9,424 bases of DNA from positions 1 through 9,424 of the forward strand of contig JBEPTZ010000152.1 of assembly GCA_041691815.1 (NCBI GenBank), given 5' to 3'. A program made the translations under genes and the position numbers. Of the stretch, positions 1-6,202 are shown piece by piece. The notes below the pieces were generated by a model. That model saw only the letters and a program-made list of their open reading frames with translations. It ran no database searches and was not told the origin of the DNA. The DNA is from 70-18 sp041691815. Its GTDB lineage: Bacteria; Pseudomonadota; Alphaproteobacteria; Acetobacterales; Acetobacteraceae. Position 1 is the first letter of the stretch. Each line of letters begins with the position of its first letter.

Positions 1-55
1 CTTACCGCCTTCTCAAACTGGCTGACTATCCTGGGTAAGCAGGAAAAGTTTTTTG

Positions 56-77
56 GTCCTTTTTTTCAAAAAAGGAC
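56..77. repeat. A/T-rich inverted repeat (hairpin) upstream of the alcohol dehydrogenase gene
   Basis: GTCCTTTTTT at 56-65 pairs perfectly with AAAAAAGGAC at 68-77 around a two-base centre (TC), so a 10-bp stem can form. It is an A/T island in otherwise GC-rich DNA and is preceded by another T-run at 49-54. It has no T-tract after the stem on either strand, so it is not a textbook intrinsic terminator. It may end transcription of a gene to the left, lie in the leader of the downstream gene, or be a copy of a dispersed intergenic element. The rest of 1-107 shows no gene or clear promoter. Confidence 0.6.
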
Positions 78-107
78 TGCTTCCTTGCTACCCTGCTGAC
101 AAACCAC

Positions 108-112
108 AGGAG
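108..112 (+). promoter_or_regulatory. Ribosome binding site of the alcohol dehydrogenase gene
   Basis: AGGAG lies 8 bases before the ATG at 121, which is ideal Shine-Dalgarno spacing. It fixes that ATG as the start in preference to the in-frame ATG at 136. Confidence 0.75.
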
Positions 113-120
113 CCCACCCG

Positions 121-1206
121 ATGCGCGCCGCCATCATGCATGCCGCCCACGAGCCGCTCACCATCGAGGAGGTCCAGGTCGCCAAGCCGAAGCGCCGCGA
201 GGTGCTGGTCCGTACCGCCTTCGCCGGCCTCTGCCACAGCGATCTGCATTTCATGGAGGGCCTGTATCCGCACCCCACGCCGACCATCCTCGGCCATGAA
301 TCCGCCGGCGTGGTCGAGCAGGTTGGCGAGGACGTCACCTATCTGAAGCCCGGCGACCATGTCATTTCCTGCCTGTCGGTGTTCTGCGGCACCTGCGACC
401 AGTGCACCACCGGCCACCCCAACCTGTGCAACAACACCGAGGTGAAGCTGGTTGCCGGTGCCGCCCGCCGCTACAGCTGGAAGGGCCAGCCGGTGCACCA
501 GTTCAAGAACCTGTCCTCGTTCGCCGAGCAGATGCTGGTGCACGAGAACGCGCTGGTGAAGGTGGCCGACGACGTGCCGATGGACATCGGCGCTCTGGTC
601 GGCTGCGGCGTGGTCACCGGCGTCGGCGCGGTGTTCAACGCCGCACGGGTCGAGCCCGGCAGCACGGTGGCGGTGATCGGCTGTGGCGGCATCGGCCTGT
701 CGGCGGTGAACGGCGCCGCGGTGGCCGGCGCCAGCCGGGTGATCGCCATCGACACCGTGGCCTCCAAGCTGGAGATCGCCCGCGAGATGGGCGCCACCGA
801 CACCATCAACGCCTCCAACGTCGATGCGGTGGAAGCGGTGCGCGACCTTACCGGCGGCGGCGTGCATTACTCCTTCGAGGCGCTCGGCTCCAAGAAAACC
901 GCCGAGCAGAGCTTCGAGATGCTGCGTCCGGGCGGGCTGGCTACCATCATCGGCATGGTGCCGTTCGGCACCAAGATCGAGCTGCACGGCGCCGATTTCC
1001 TCAGCGACCGCAAGATCCAGGGCACCTCGATGGGCGGCAACCGCTTCCGGGTGGACATGCCGCGCATGCTGAAGCTGTGGCAGCAGGGCCGCCTGAAGCT
1101 CGACCACCTGGTCACCGGCCACATCAAGCTGGAGCAGATCAACGAGGGCTACGCGGCGCTCAAATCCGGCGCGCCGGTGCGCAACATCATCAAGTTCGAC
1201 ACCTGA
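121..1206 (+). CDS. Zinc-dependent alcohol dehydrogenase (MDR superfamily, class I/III type)
   Basis: The 361-residue product is a cytosolic NAD(P)-dependent medium-chain dehydrogenase that should interconvert an alcohol and an aldehyde; the substrate cannot be told from sequence. The N-terminal catalytic domain has the catalytic zinc ligands Cys38 (GLCHSDLH), His59-Glu60 (GHE) and Cys162 (GCG). It also has the four structural-zinc cysteines 89, 92, 95 and 103 (CGTCDQC...C). The insertion at about 117-148 (RYSWKGQPVHQF...) matches the loop of classical liver-type and glutathione-dependent formaldehyde dehydrogenases. The Rossmann domain has GCGGIG at 187-192 and an acidic residue, Asp211, ending the second strand, which favours NAD over NADP. 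The length is usual for the family. The gene converges on the minus-strand phnM-like gene with 10 bases between stops and no room for a terminator. Nothing in the sequence ties it to phosphonate metabolism. Family assignment is firm; the specific role is unknown. Confidence 0.93.
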   Translation: MRAAIMHAAHEPLTIEEVQVAKPKRREVLVRTAFAGLCHSDLHFMEGLYPHPTPTILGHESAGVVEQVGEDVTYLKPGDHVISCLSVFCGTCDQCTTGHPNLCNNTEVKLVAGAARRYSWKGQPVHQFKNLSSFAEQMLVHENALVKVADDVPMDIGALVGCGVVTGVGAVFNAARVEPGSTVAVIGCGGIGLSAVNGAAVAGASRVIAIDTVASKLEIAREMGATDTINASNVDAVEAVRDLTGGGVHYSFEALGSKKTAEQSFEMLRPGGLATIIGMVPFGTKIELHGADFLSDRKIQGTSMGGNRFRVDMPRMLKLWQQGRLKLDHLVTGHIKLEQINEGYAALKSGAPVRNIIKFDT

Positions 1207-1216
1207 CTCCGACGAC

Positions 1217-2362
1217 CTATCGCAGCCGCGCCCAGCCTGCCGCGTCCAGATGCGCGATCCGCCCGCCGGCGATGGTCGCCACCGGGCGCGGCAGGTCGCC
1301 CGAGGCATCCACCAGTACCAGGTCGGCCCGCATCCCCGGCGCGATCACGCCACGATCAGTGAGCCGGGCGGCGGCGGCCGGGTTGGCCGAGATCAGCCCC
1401 CAGGCGGCCGGCAGGCTGAGCGTGCCACGCCCGGCCAGGATGAAGGCTGCTTGCAGCAGGCACGGATAATAATAATCCGACGACAGCACCGAGCAGATGC
1501 CGGCCTCGGCCAGCCGCGCGGCGGACGCCCAACCGAGATGCGAGCGGCCGCGCACCACGTTCGGGCTGCCCATCACCACCGCGTCGCCGGCAGCCCGGGC
1601 GGCGGCGCCGACCTCCTCGGCCATCGGAAACTCGCAGATGCTGGCGCCAATCGCGCGGAAATGCGTGCGCACCGGGATGGTATCGTCGTCATGGCTGGCC
1701 ATCGGCAGGCCGGCGGCGCGGGCGGCGGCGGCGATGCGGGCGAGGGCAGCGGGCACCTCGGCTTCGCGCGCGGCCACCTGGTTGGCCAGGGCACGGAAGT
1801 CATCCAGCCCCATGCCGGCGCGGTCGCTGTATTTGGCGCCGGTCACCGGGTCCTTCAGCTTCTTCAGGATCGGCGGCGTATGGTCGTTGAACGCCAGCAG
1901 ATGCACCCGCCCGGCGGCAATATCGGCCAGTGCCGTCTCCAGCGCGTCCAGGTTGTAGGCCTCCCAGCGCAGATGCACCCGCATGTCGCAGGTCCAGCTG
2001 CCGGCATCCAGCGCGTCCAGCAAGATGCGCCAGGCGACCAGGCTGCGCAGCCCCGGCTCCCAGGACAGCGTGACGCCGTGGAACGCGGTGGTGATGCCGT
2101 TGGCCAGCAACTGCTGCTCGGTCTCGGCCAACGCCAGGCCGGCGGGAAAATCCACCCCCGGCCGCGGCTGCAACTGGCGCTCGAAGGCGTCGCCATGAAT
2201 ATCGATGATCCCCGGCAGCACCAGCAGTCCGGAGCCGTCGAACCCCGCCGCCGGCGCGCTGGAGTCGAGCGCCGCAATCCGCCCATCCTCCAGCAGTAGA
2301 TCGGCCGGCACGATGTCGCTGCCGACCAGCGCCTGGCCGCCATTAATTCGCAAGGGACGCAT
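1217..2362 (-). CDS. phnM: PhnM-type amidohydrolase, divergent paralogue paired with phnF
   Basis: The 381-residue product belongs to the PhnM branch of the amidohydrolase superfamily. PhnM proper hydrolyses alpha-D-ribose 1-phosphonate 5-triphosphate to the 5-monophosphate and pyrophosphate. Metal-site motifs are visible: His56-x-Asp58 in DIHGDAFERQ, Asp160-His161 in NDHTPP, His224 in SHDDD, and Asp296 in SSDYYYP. The C-terminal strand region has ANPAAAARLTDRG at 326-338 and GMRADLVLVD at 343-352. It differs from the operon-encoded PhnM of this window at the first metal motif (HGDAFERQ versus HTDNLERQ) and at the second (NDHTPP versus MDHSPG), so it is an old paralogue, not a recent copy. 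It sits 11 bases after phnF and its ribosome binding site overlaps the phnF stop, so the two form one operon. The three tyrosines at 297-299 all use TAT, while the other two tyrosines use TAC. It may be a second triphosphate diphosphatase or may act on a related nucleotide; the substrate is inferred only. Confidence 0.88.
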   Translation of the reverse strand: MRPLRINGGQALVGSDIVPADLLLEDGRIAALDSSAPAAGFDGSGLLVLPGIIDIHGDAFERQLQPRPGVDFPAGLALAETEQQLLANGITTAFHGVTLSWEPGLRSLVAWRILLDALDAGSWTCDMRVHLRWEAYNLDALETALADIAAGRVHLLAFNDHTPPILKKLKDPVTGAKYSDRAGMGLDDFRALANQVAAREAEVPAALARIAAAARAAGLPMASHDDDTIPVRTHFRAIGASICEFPMAEEVGAAARAAGDAVVMGSPNVVRGRSHLGWASAARLAEAGICSVLSSDYYYPCLLQAAFILAGRGTLSLPAAWGLISANPAAAARLTDRGVIAPGMRADLVLVDASGDLPRPVATIAGGRIAHLDAAGWARLR

Positions 2363-2370
2363 CGGGGGGA

Positions 2371-2376
2371 TCCTCA
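2371..2376 (-). promoter_or_regulatory. Ribosome binding site overlapping the phnF stop codon
   Basis: On the minus strand the phnF stop codon is part of TGAGGA, whose GAGGA serves as a Shine-Dalgarno sequence 8 bases before the ATG of the downstream phnM-like gene. This supports translational coupling of the pair and the start at 2362. Confidence 0.65.
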
Positions 2377-3114
2377 GGGTTCGAACACGATCTGCACGCG
2401 CGGCGTAGGGTAGCGGGCGATGCCGAACTCCACCACCACGCCGGCGGCATCGACATTGACATTCTCGGTGATCAGCAGCGGCCGATTGCGCGCCATCTGC
2501 AGCAACGCGGCCTCCTGCGGCTGCGGCATCCGCGCGGTCACCCGCGTCACCTGGCGGCGATAATCGGCGATGCCGGCGGCGGCCAGGGCGGCGGTGATGG
2601 TCGGCTCGGCGCGCAGATGCGCCAGCAGGCCGGGGATGCGGGCTGCCGGAAAATGATGGCTGCCCAGGCTCACCGGTCTGCCATCGGCCAGCCCCAGTCG
2701 CTCCAGCCGGATGATCCGCGTCCCCGCCCGCAGGCCGAGGGCGGCGGCAACCGTGCTGTCGGCCGCCGCCTCGCGCAGATCGAGCAACTGGCCCGAAGGT
2801 TCCTTGTTATGCTGCCGCACCCATTCGCTGAACCTGGTGCGCGGGCCGACCGTGTAGTCCAGCACGTCCTCGGCGACGAAGCTGCCGCGGCCCTGCTCGA
2901 TGCGGATCAGCCCGTTGCGCGACAACTCCTCCAGCGCCCGGCGCACGGTGTGGCGATTGACCGCGAACCGCGCCGCCAGCAGCGCCTCGGTCGGCAGCCG
3001 CGCGCCGGGGGCCAGCGTCGCCGCGGCGATCTCCGCTTCCAGCGCATTGGCGATCTGCCGCCACAGCGCGACCCCGTCCGCGCGCGGCGCGGGGTGAAAG
3101 CTGTCAGGGGTCAT
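2374..3114 (-). CDS. phnF: PhnF, GntR-family (HutC subfamily) transcriptional regulator of phosphonate genes
   Basis: The 246-residue product is a DNA-binding regulator, probably a repressor of phosphonate-use genes. The N-terminal winged helix-turn-helix is at about 14-83. It has LPTEALLAARFAVNRHTVRR from 40 to 59 as the helix-turn-helix and recognition helix, then RGRGSFV as the wing. The rest (about 95-245) is a UTRA ligand-binding domain of the chorismate-lyase-like fold, with RIIRLERLGLADGRPVSL and a C-terminal VEFGIARYPTPRVQIVF segment typical of HutC-type proteins. Length is usual for PhnF. It is transcribed away from phnG across an 80-base gap holding a palindrome that fits a HutC-type operator, and it leads a two-gene operon with a phnM-like gene. 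I see no clear Shine-Dalgarno before the ATG at 3114, so the start is moderately sure. The effector may be a phosphonate or pathway intermediate; this is not visible in the sequence. Confidence 0.92.
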   Translation of the reverse strand: MTPDSFHPAPRADGVALWRQIANALEAEIAAATLAPGARLPTEALLAARFAVNRHTVRRALEELSRNGLIRIEQGRGSFVAEDVLDYTVGPRTRFSEWVRQHNKEPSGQLLDLREAAADSTVAAALGLRAGTRIIRLERLGLADGRPVSLGSHHFPAARIPGLLAHLRAEPTITAALAAAGIADYRRQVTRVTARMPQPQEAALLQMARNRPLLITENVNVDAAGVVVEFGIARYPTPRVQIVFEP

Positions 3115-3146
3115 CGCACGTGGCGCTGCGGGCGGGTTGCCATGGC

Positions 3147-3152
3147 TTGACT
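3147..3152 (+). promoter_or_regulatory. Candidate -35 element of the phnG operon promoter
   Basis: TTGACT matches the sigma-70 -35 consensus at five of six positions and lies 42 bases before the phnG ATG. At 17-base spacing the -10 position reads TAGCTG (3170-3175), a poor match that runs into the palindrome. The promoter is therefore either weak and activator-dependent or placed elsewhere. If this promoter is right, transcription would start about 12 bases before the ATG, giving a very short leader. Confidence 0.35.
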
Positions 3153-3179
3153 GTAGCCGGGTCGTGATCTAGCTGTCTA
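3150..3179 (-). promoter_or_regulatory. Candidate phnF promoter overlapping the palindrome
   Basis: Reading the minus strand, TAGACA (3179-3174, five of six to TTGACA) is followed after 18 bases by TACAGT (3155-3150, four of six to TATAAT), about 36 bases before the phnF ATG. The -35 element lies inside the palindrome, so a repressor bound there would block it, fitting autoregulation. The match is modest and could be chance. Confidence 0.4.
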
Positions 3180-3187
3180 GACATCTA
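3170..3187. promoter_or_regulatory. Palindromic operator, probable PhnF binding site
   Basis: The core TGTCTAGACA at 3174-3183 is a perfect 10-bp palindrome. It extends to 3170-3187 with eight of nine base pairs matched (only 3173/3184 fail). The core contains GTCTAGAC, an exact fit to the GTNTANAC pattern known for the HutC subfamily of GntR regulators, the subfamily to which PhnF belongs. It lies between divergent phnF and phnG, ending 7 bases before the phnG ATG. Binding there would cover the start region of both transcripts. Assignment to PhnF is inferred from family, position and symmetry. Confidence 0.72.
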
Positions 3188-3194
3188 CACAGCG

Positions 3195-3677
3195 ATGGAC
3201 CGCCGCCCCATGCCCGAGACCTCCCCCGACCCCGCCACCGGCGCGCGCCAGCGCTGGATGGCGGTGCTGGCGCGGGCCAGCGAGAGCCAGTTGCGCGGCT
3301 GCCTGGCGGGATTGCCGCCGCTGCCGGAGTTCGTCGTGCTGCGCGGGCCGGAAGCCGGGCTGGTGATGTTGCGCGGCCGCGCCGGCGGCGCCGGGCAGCG
3401 CTTCAATATCGGCGAGATGACGGTCACCCGCTGCGCCGTGCGCACCGCCGGCGGGCAGGTCGGCCACGCCTATGTCGCTGGCCGCGATGCCGCGCAGGCC
3501 GAACTGGCGGCCCGGCTGGATGCGGCCCTGCAGGACCAGGCGACCCACGACGTGTTGCAGCAGGCGGTCATTACCCCGCTGGCCGCCGCCCAGGCAGCCG
3601 CGCGCGAGGAAACCCGCCGCAAGGCTGCGGCAACGCGAGTGCAGTTCTTCACCATGGCGACGATGAGGTCGGCATGA
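3195..3677 (+). CDS. phnG: PhnG, C-P lyase core complex subunit
   Basis: The 160-residue product is a subunit of the PhnGHIJ core complex, which is required with PhnI, PhnH and PhnL for coupling phosphonate to the ribose of ATP. It aligns from memory with E. coli PhnG (about 150 residues): ARQRWMAVLA at 17-26, GLVMLRGRAGGAGQRFNIGE at 55-74, TVTRC at 76-80, GRD at 97-99, and RVQFFTM near the C-terminus. PhnG proteins have no assigned catalytic residues. The start is uncertain: the ATG at 3195 has no Shine-Dalgarno and lies 7 bases after the operator, and the in-frame ATG at 3210 is also possible. Conserved sequence begins by residue 17, so both starts keep the domain. It is the first gene of the operon, and its stop overlaps the start of phnH (ATGA). 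Confidence 0.92.
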   Translation: MDRRPMPETSPDPATGARQRWMAVLARASESQLRGCLAGLPPLPEFVVLRGPEAGLVMLRGRAGGAGQRFNIGEMTVTRCAVRTAGGQVGHAYVAGRDAAQAELAARLDAALQDQATHDVLQQAVITPLAAAQAAAREETRRKAAATRVQFFTMATMRSA

Positions 3678-4255
3678 GCATCGATCTCCCCGGTCTCGCC
3701 GATCCGGTCGCCGGCGCGCAAACCTGCTTCCGCGCCGTGCTGGCGGCGATGGCGACCCCAGGCAGCGTGCATCCGGCAGGGGAGGGGTTGTCGCCGCCCG
3801 CCCCGCTCGGCCGCGCGATGGCCGCGGTACTGCTGTCGCTGGTCGACGGCGACACCACCCTGGCGCTCGAAGGCGACTGTGCCGCGGCGCGCGACTGGCT
3901 GGTGTTCCATTGCGGCGCGCCGGTGACCGATGCCAGCGCCGATGCCGCCTTCGTCGTGGCGCATACCCTGCCGGACCTGGCGACGCTGCGCACCGGCAGC
4001 GACGAAGCGCCCGAGGACGCCGCGACCCTGCTGCTGGAAGTCACCGCCTTCGGTGCGGGCCAAACCCTGCTGCTGTCCGGTCCCGGCCTGAAGGCGCCCG
4101 CCGAATTCCAGGTCGCCGGCCTGCCAGCGGATTTCGCCGCCGCCTGGGCACGCAACCACGCGCTGTTCCCACGCGGCGTCGACATCATCCTGTGCGCCGG
4201 CGCCCGTCTGGCGGCGCTGCCGCGCAGCCTGCGCATCGTCGAAGGAGCGGCCTGA
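3674..4255 (+). CDS. phnH: PhnH, C-P lyase core complex subunit
   Basis: The 193-residue product matches E. coli PhnH (194 residues) in length and pattern: a conserved FRAVLAAMATPG at 19-30, AAVLLSLVDGDT at 50-61, GT/A-rich middle with PEDAATLLLEV at 113-123, and FPRGVDIILCAGARLAALPR at 165-184. PhnH has a fold like PLP-dependent transferases but without the cofactor. In E. coli it joins the outside of the PhnGIJ complex and is needed for the first, ATP-coupling step. The start ATG overlaps the phnG stop by four bases, with TGAGG five bases upstream. The stop shares one base with the phnI start (TGATG). Confidence 0.93.
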   Translation: MSIDLPGLADPVAGAQTCFRAVLAAMATPGSVHPAGEGLSPPAPLGRAMAAVLLSLVDGDTTLALEGDCAAARDWLVFHCGAPVTDASADAAFVVAHTLPDLATLRTGSDEAPEDAATLLLEVTAFGAGQTLLLSGPGLKAPAEFQVAGLPADFAAAWARNHALFPRGVDIILCAGARLAALPRSLRIVEGAA

Positions 4256-5340
4256 TGGCCTATGTTGCAGTCAAGGGGGGCGAGCGGGCGATCGACAACG
4301 CCCATGCCTGGCTCGGCGAAGCCCGGCGCGGCGACCCCAACGTCGCCGAAATCGGCACCGACCAGATCGCCAGCCAACTTGGCCGCGCCGTCGACCGGGT
4401 GATGGCCGAAGGCTCGCTGTACGATCCCGGCCTCGCCGCCCTGGCGCTGAAACAGGCACAGGGCGACGTGATCGAAGCCGCCTTCCTGGTCCGCGCCTAT
4501 CGCACCACGCTGCCCCGTTTCGGCTACGCAGCGCCGCTCGACACCGCCGCGATGCTGCTCCGCCGCCGGGTCTCGGCGATCTACAAGGACATCCCCGGCG
4601 GCCAGGTGCTCGGCCCGACCTACGACTACACCCACCGCCTACTCGATTTCGCGCTGGAAGTCGGCTTCACCCCGCCCCCGACGCCGCAGATGACGGAAAC
4701 CGCCGAGGCGATCCCGCCGGTCAACGCGATCCTGGCGCAGGAAGGGCTGGTGGAGGCCGACGCCGCGGACGACAGCGAACCCGGTGACCTCACCCGCACC
4801 CCGCTGGCCTTCCCCGCCGGCCGCGACGTGCGGCTGCAAACCCTGGCGCGCGGCGATGAAGGTTTCCTGCTGGCGCTCGGCTATTCCACCCAGCGCGGCT
4901 GGGGTGGCTCGCACCCGTTCGTCGGCGAAATCCGCGTCGGTTCGGCCGCCGTCGAGATCACGCCGCCGGAACTCGGCTTCGCAATCGATATCGGCGACGT
5001 GGACGTGACCGAATGCCAGATGGTCAACCAGTTCAAGGGCAGCAAAACCGCGCCGCCGCAATTCACCCGCGGCTACGGCCTGGTGTTCGGCCACGCCGAG
5101 CGCAAGGCGATGGCGATGTCCCTCGTCGACCGCTCGATGCGTGCCGAGGAACTCGGCGAGGACGTCAAAGCTCCCGCCCAGAACATCGAATTCGTGCTCT
5201 ACCACGCCGACAATATCGAGGCGACCGGCTTCGTCGAACACCTGAAACTGCCGCATTACGTGGATTTCCAGAGCGAGTTGGAAACCGTCCGCCGCATGCG
5301 CCGCGACGCCATGGCAGCGGTGAAGGAGCCGGCGCAATGA
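4255..5340 (+). CDS. phnI: PhnI, C-P lyase core subunit (ribosyltransferase/nucleosidase)
   Basis: The 361-residue product (E. coli about 354) is the core subunit that, with PhnG, PhnH and PhnL, displaces adenine from ATP by phosphonate to form ribose-1-phosphonate-5-triphosphate. Alone, the E. coli protein acts as a purine nucleosidase. Diagnostic segments are VKGGERAIDNAHAWL at 6-20, RRRVSAIYKDIPGGQVLG at 103-120, DYTHRLLDFALEVGF at 124-138, and RGWGGSHPF at 214-222. In EHLKLPHY, His329 and His334 match the spacing of the two histidines that hold a zinc at the PhnI-PhnJ interface in the E. coli complex. The start at 4255 is set by AAGGAG seven bases upstream and by the TGATG overlap with phnH. 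An open frame extends further upstream through phnH, but it is a shadow. The stop overlaps phnJ (ATGA). Confidence 0.95.
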   Translation: MAYVAVKGGERAIDNAHAWLGEARRGDPNVAEIGTDQIASQLGRAVDRVMAEGSLYDPGLAALALKQAQGDVIEAAFLVRAYRTTLPRFGYAAPLDTAAMLLRRRVSAIYKDIPGGQVLGPTYDYTHRLLDFALEVGFTPPPTPQMTETAEAIPPVNAILAQEGLVEADAADDSEPGDLTRTPLAFPAGRDVRLQTLARGDEGFLLALGYSTQRGWGGSHPFVGEIRVGSAAVEITPPELGFAIDIGDVDVTECQMVNQFKGSKTAPPQFTRGYGLVFGHAERKAMAMSLVDRSMRAEELGEDVKAPAQNIEFVLYHADNIEATGFVEHLKLPHYVDFQSELETVRRMRRDAMAAVKEPAQ

Positions 5341-6197
5341 AGGGCTACAACTTCGCCTATCTCGACGAGCAGACCAAGCGGATGATCCGCCGCGCGTTGC
5401 TGAAGGCGGTCGCCATTCCTGGCCACCAGATCCCGTTCGGCTCGCGCGAGATGCCGCTGCCCTACGGCTGGGGCACCGGCGGCATCCAGGTCACCGCCTC
5501 GGTGCTGGGCGAGGCCGACGTGCTGAAGGTGATCGACCAGGGTGCCGACGACACCACCAACGCCGTCTCGATCCGCCGCTTCTTCGCCCGCACCGCCGGC
5601 GTCGCCACCACCACCCACACCGAGGACGCGACGGTGATCCAGACCCGCCACCGCATCCCGGAGGCGAAGCTGGGCCACAACCAGATCATCGTCTACCAGG
5701 TGCCGCAGCCCGAGCCGCTGTCCAAGCTGGAGCCAAGCCGCGCCGAAACCCGACGCATGCACGCGCTGGCCGAATACGGCGCCATGCACGTCAAACTCTA
5801 CGAAGACATCACCCGCTACGGCCACGTCGCGATCAGCTACGACTACCCGGTGATGGTGGGCGGCCGCTACCTGATGTCGCCCAGCCCGATCCCTGCCTTC
5901 GACAATCCGAAGCTGCACATGATGCCCGCTCTGCAACTCTTCGGCGCCGGCCGCGAAAGCCGCATCTACGCCATCCCGCCCTACACCGCCGTCCACAGCC
6001 TGGATTTCGAGGACCACCCGTTCCGCACCACCCGCGCCCCGCACGCCTGCGGCCTGTGCGGTGCAACCAACTCCTACCTCGACGAAGTGGTCACCGACGA
6101 TCGCGGCGGCCGCCTGTTCTGCTGCTCGGACACCGATTTCTGCGAAACCCGCCGCGACGCCGGCCATGTCGGCGCCACCGAAATGGCCGCGGAGTGA
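5337..6197 (+). CDS. phnJ: PhnJ, radical-SAM C-P lyase
   Basis: The 286-residue product is the enzyme that cleaves the carbon-phosphorus bond, giving 5-phosphoribosyl-1,2-cyclic phosphate and the alkane (methane from methylphosphonate). It is closely similar to E. coli PhnJ (281 residues) throughout: YNFAYLDEQTKRMIRRA at 4-20, MPLPYGWGTGGIQ at 39-51, DQGADDTTNAVSIR at 67-80, and MMPALQLFGAGRESRIYA at 195-212. The non-canonical iron-sulfur cysteines are Cys238, Cys241 and Cys263, and the thiyl-radical cysteine is Cys269. Their spacing of 3, 22 and 6 is identical to E. coli 241/244/266/272. Gly29 in IPGHQ corresponds to the E. coli glycyl-radical Gly32. An additional Cys262 sits next to Cys263. 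All catalytic features are intact, so the pathway should be functional. AAGGAG lies eight bases before the start, and the start overlaps the phnI stop. Confidence 0.97.
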   Translation: MKGYNFAYLDEQTKRMIRRALLKAVAIPGHQIPFGSREMPLPYGWGTGGIQVTASVLGEADVLKVIDQGADDTTNAVSIRRFFARTAGVATTTHTEDATVIQTRHRIPEAKLGHNQIIVYQVPQPEPLSKLEPSRAETRRMHALAEYGAMHVKLYEDITRYGHVAISYDYPVMVGGRYLMSPSPIPAFDNPKLHMMPALQLFGAGRESRIYAIPPYTAVHSLDFEDHPFRTTRAPHACGLCGATNSYLDEVVTDDRGGRLFCCSDTDFCETRRDAGHVGATEMAAE

Positions 6198-6202
6198 GCC
6201 CG

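Noticed and set aside
1..39. CTTACC at 1-6 and GGTAAG at 34-39 as a second hairpin
   Set aside because: Only 6 bp with a 27-base loop at the very edge of the window; no support beyond chance.
88..1308. 406-residue minus-strand open frame opposite the alcohol dehydrogenase
   Set aside because: Rich in His, Gly, Ala and Arg with no domain. The plus strand encodes a complete zinc dehydrogenase with a good ribosome site.
3910..4254. Upstream extension of the phnI frame giving a 476-residue protein
   Set aside because: The extension overlaps phnH, is arginine-rich shadow sequence, and the start at 4255 has a ribosome site, TGATG coupling and the usual PhnI length.
3649..4635. Minus-strand frame of 328 residues opposite phnH and the start of phnI
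   Set aside because: No family features, and it lies across two well-recognised genes on the other strand.
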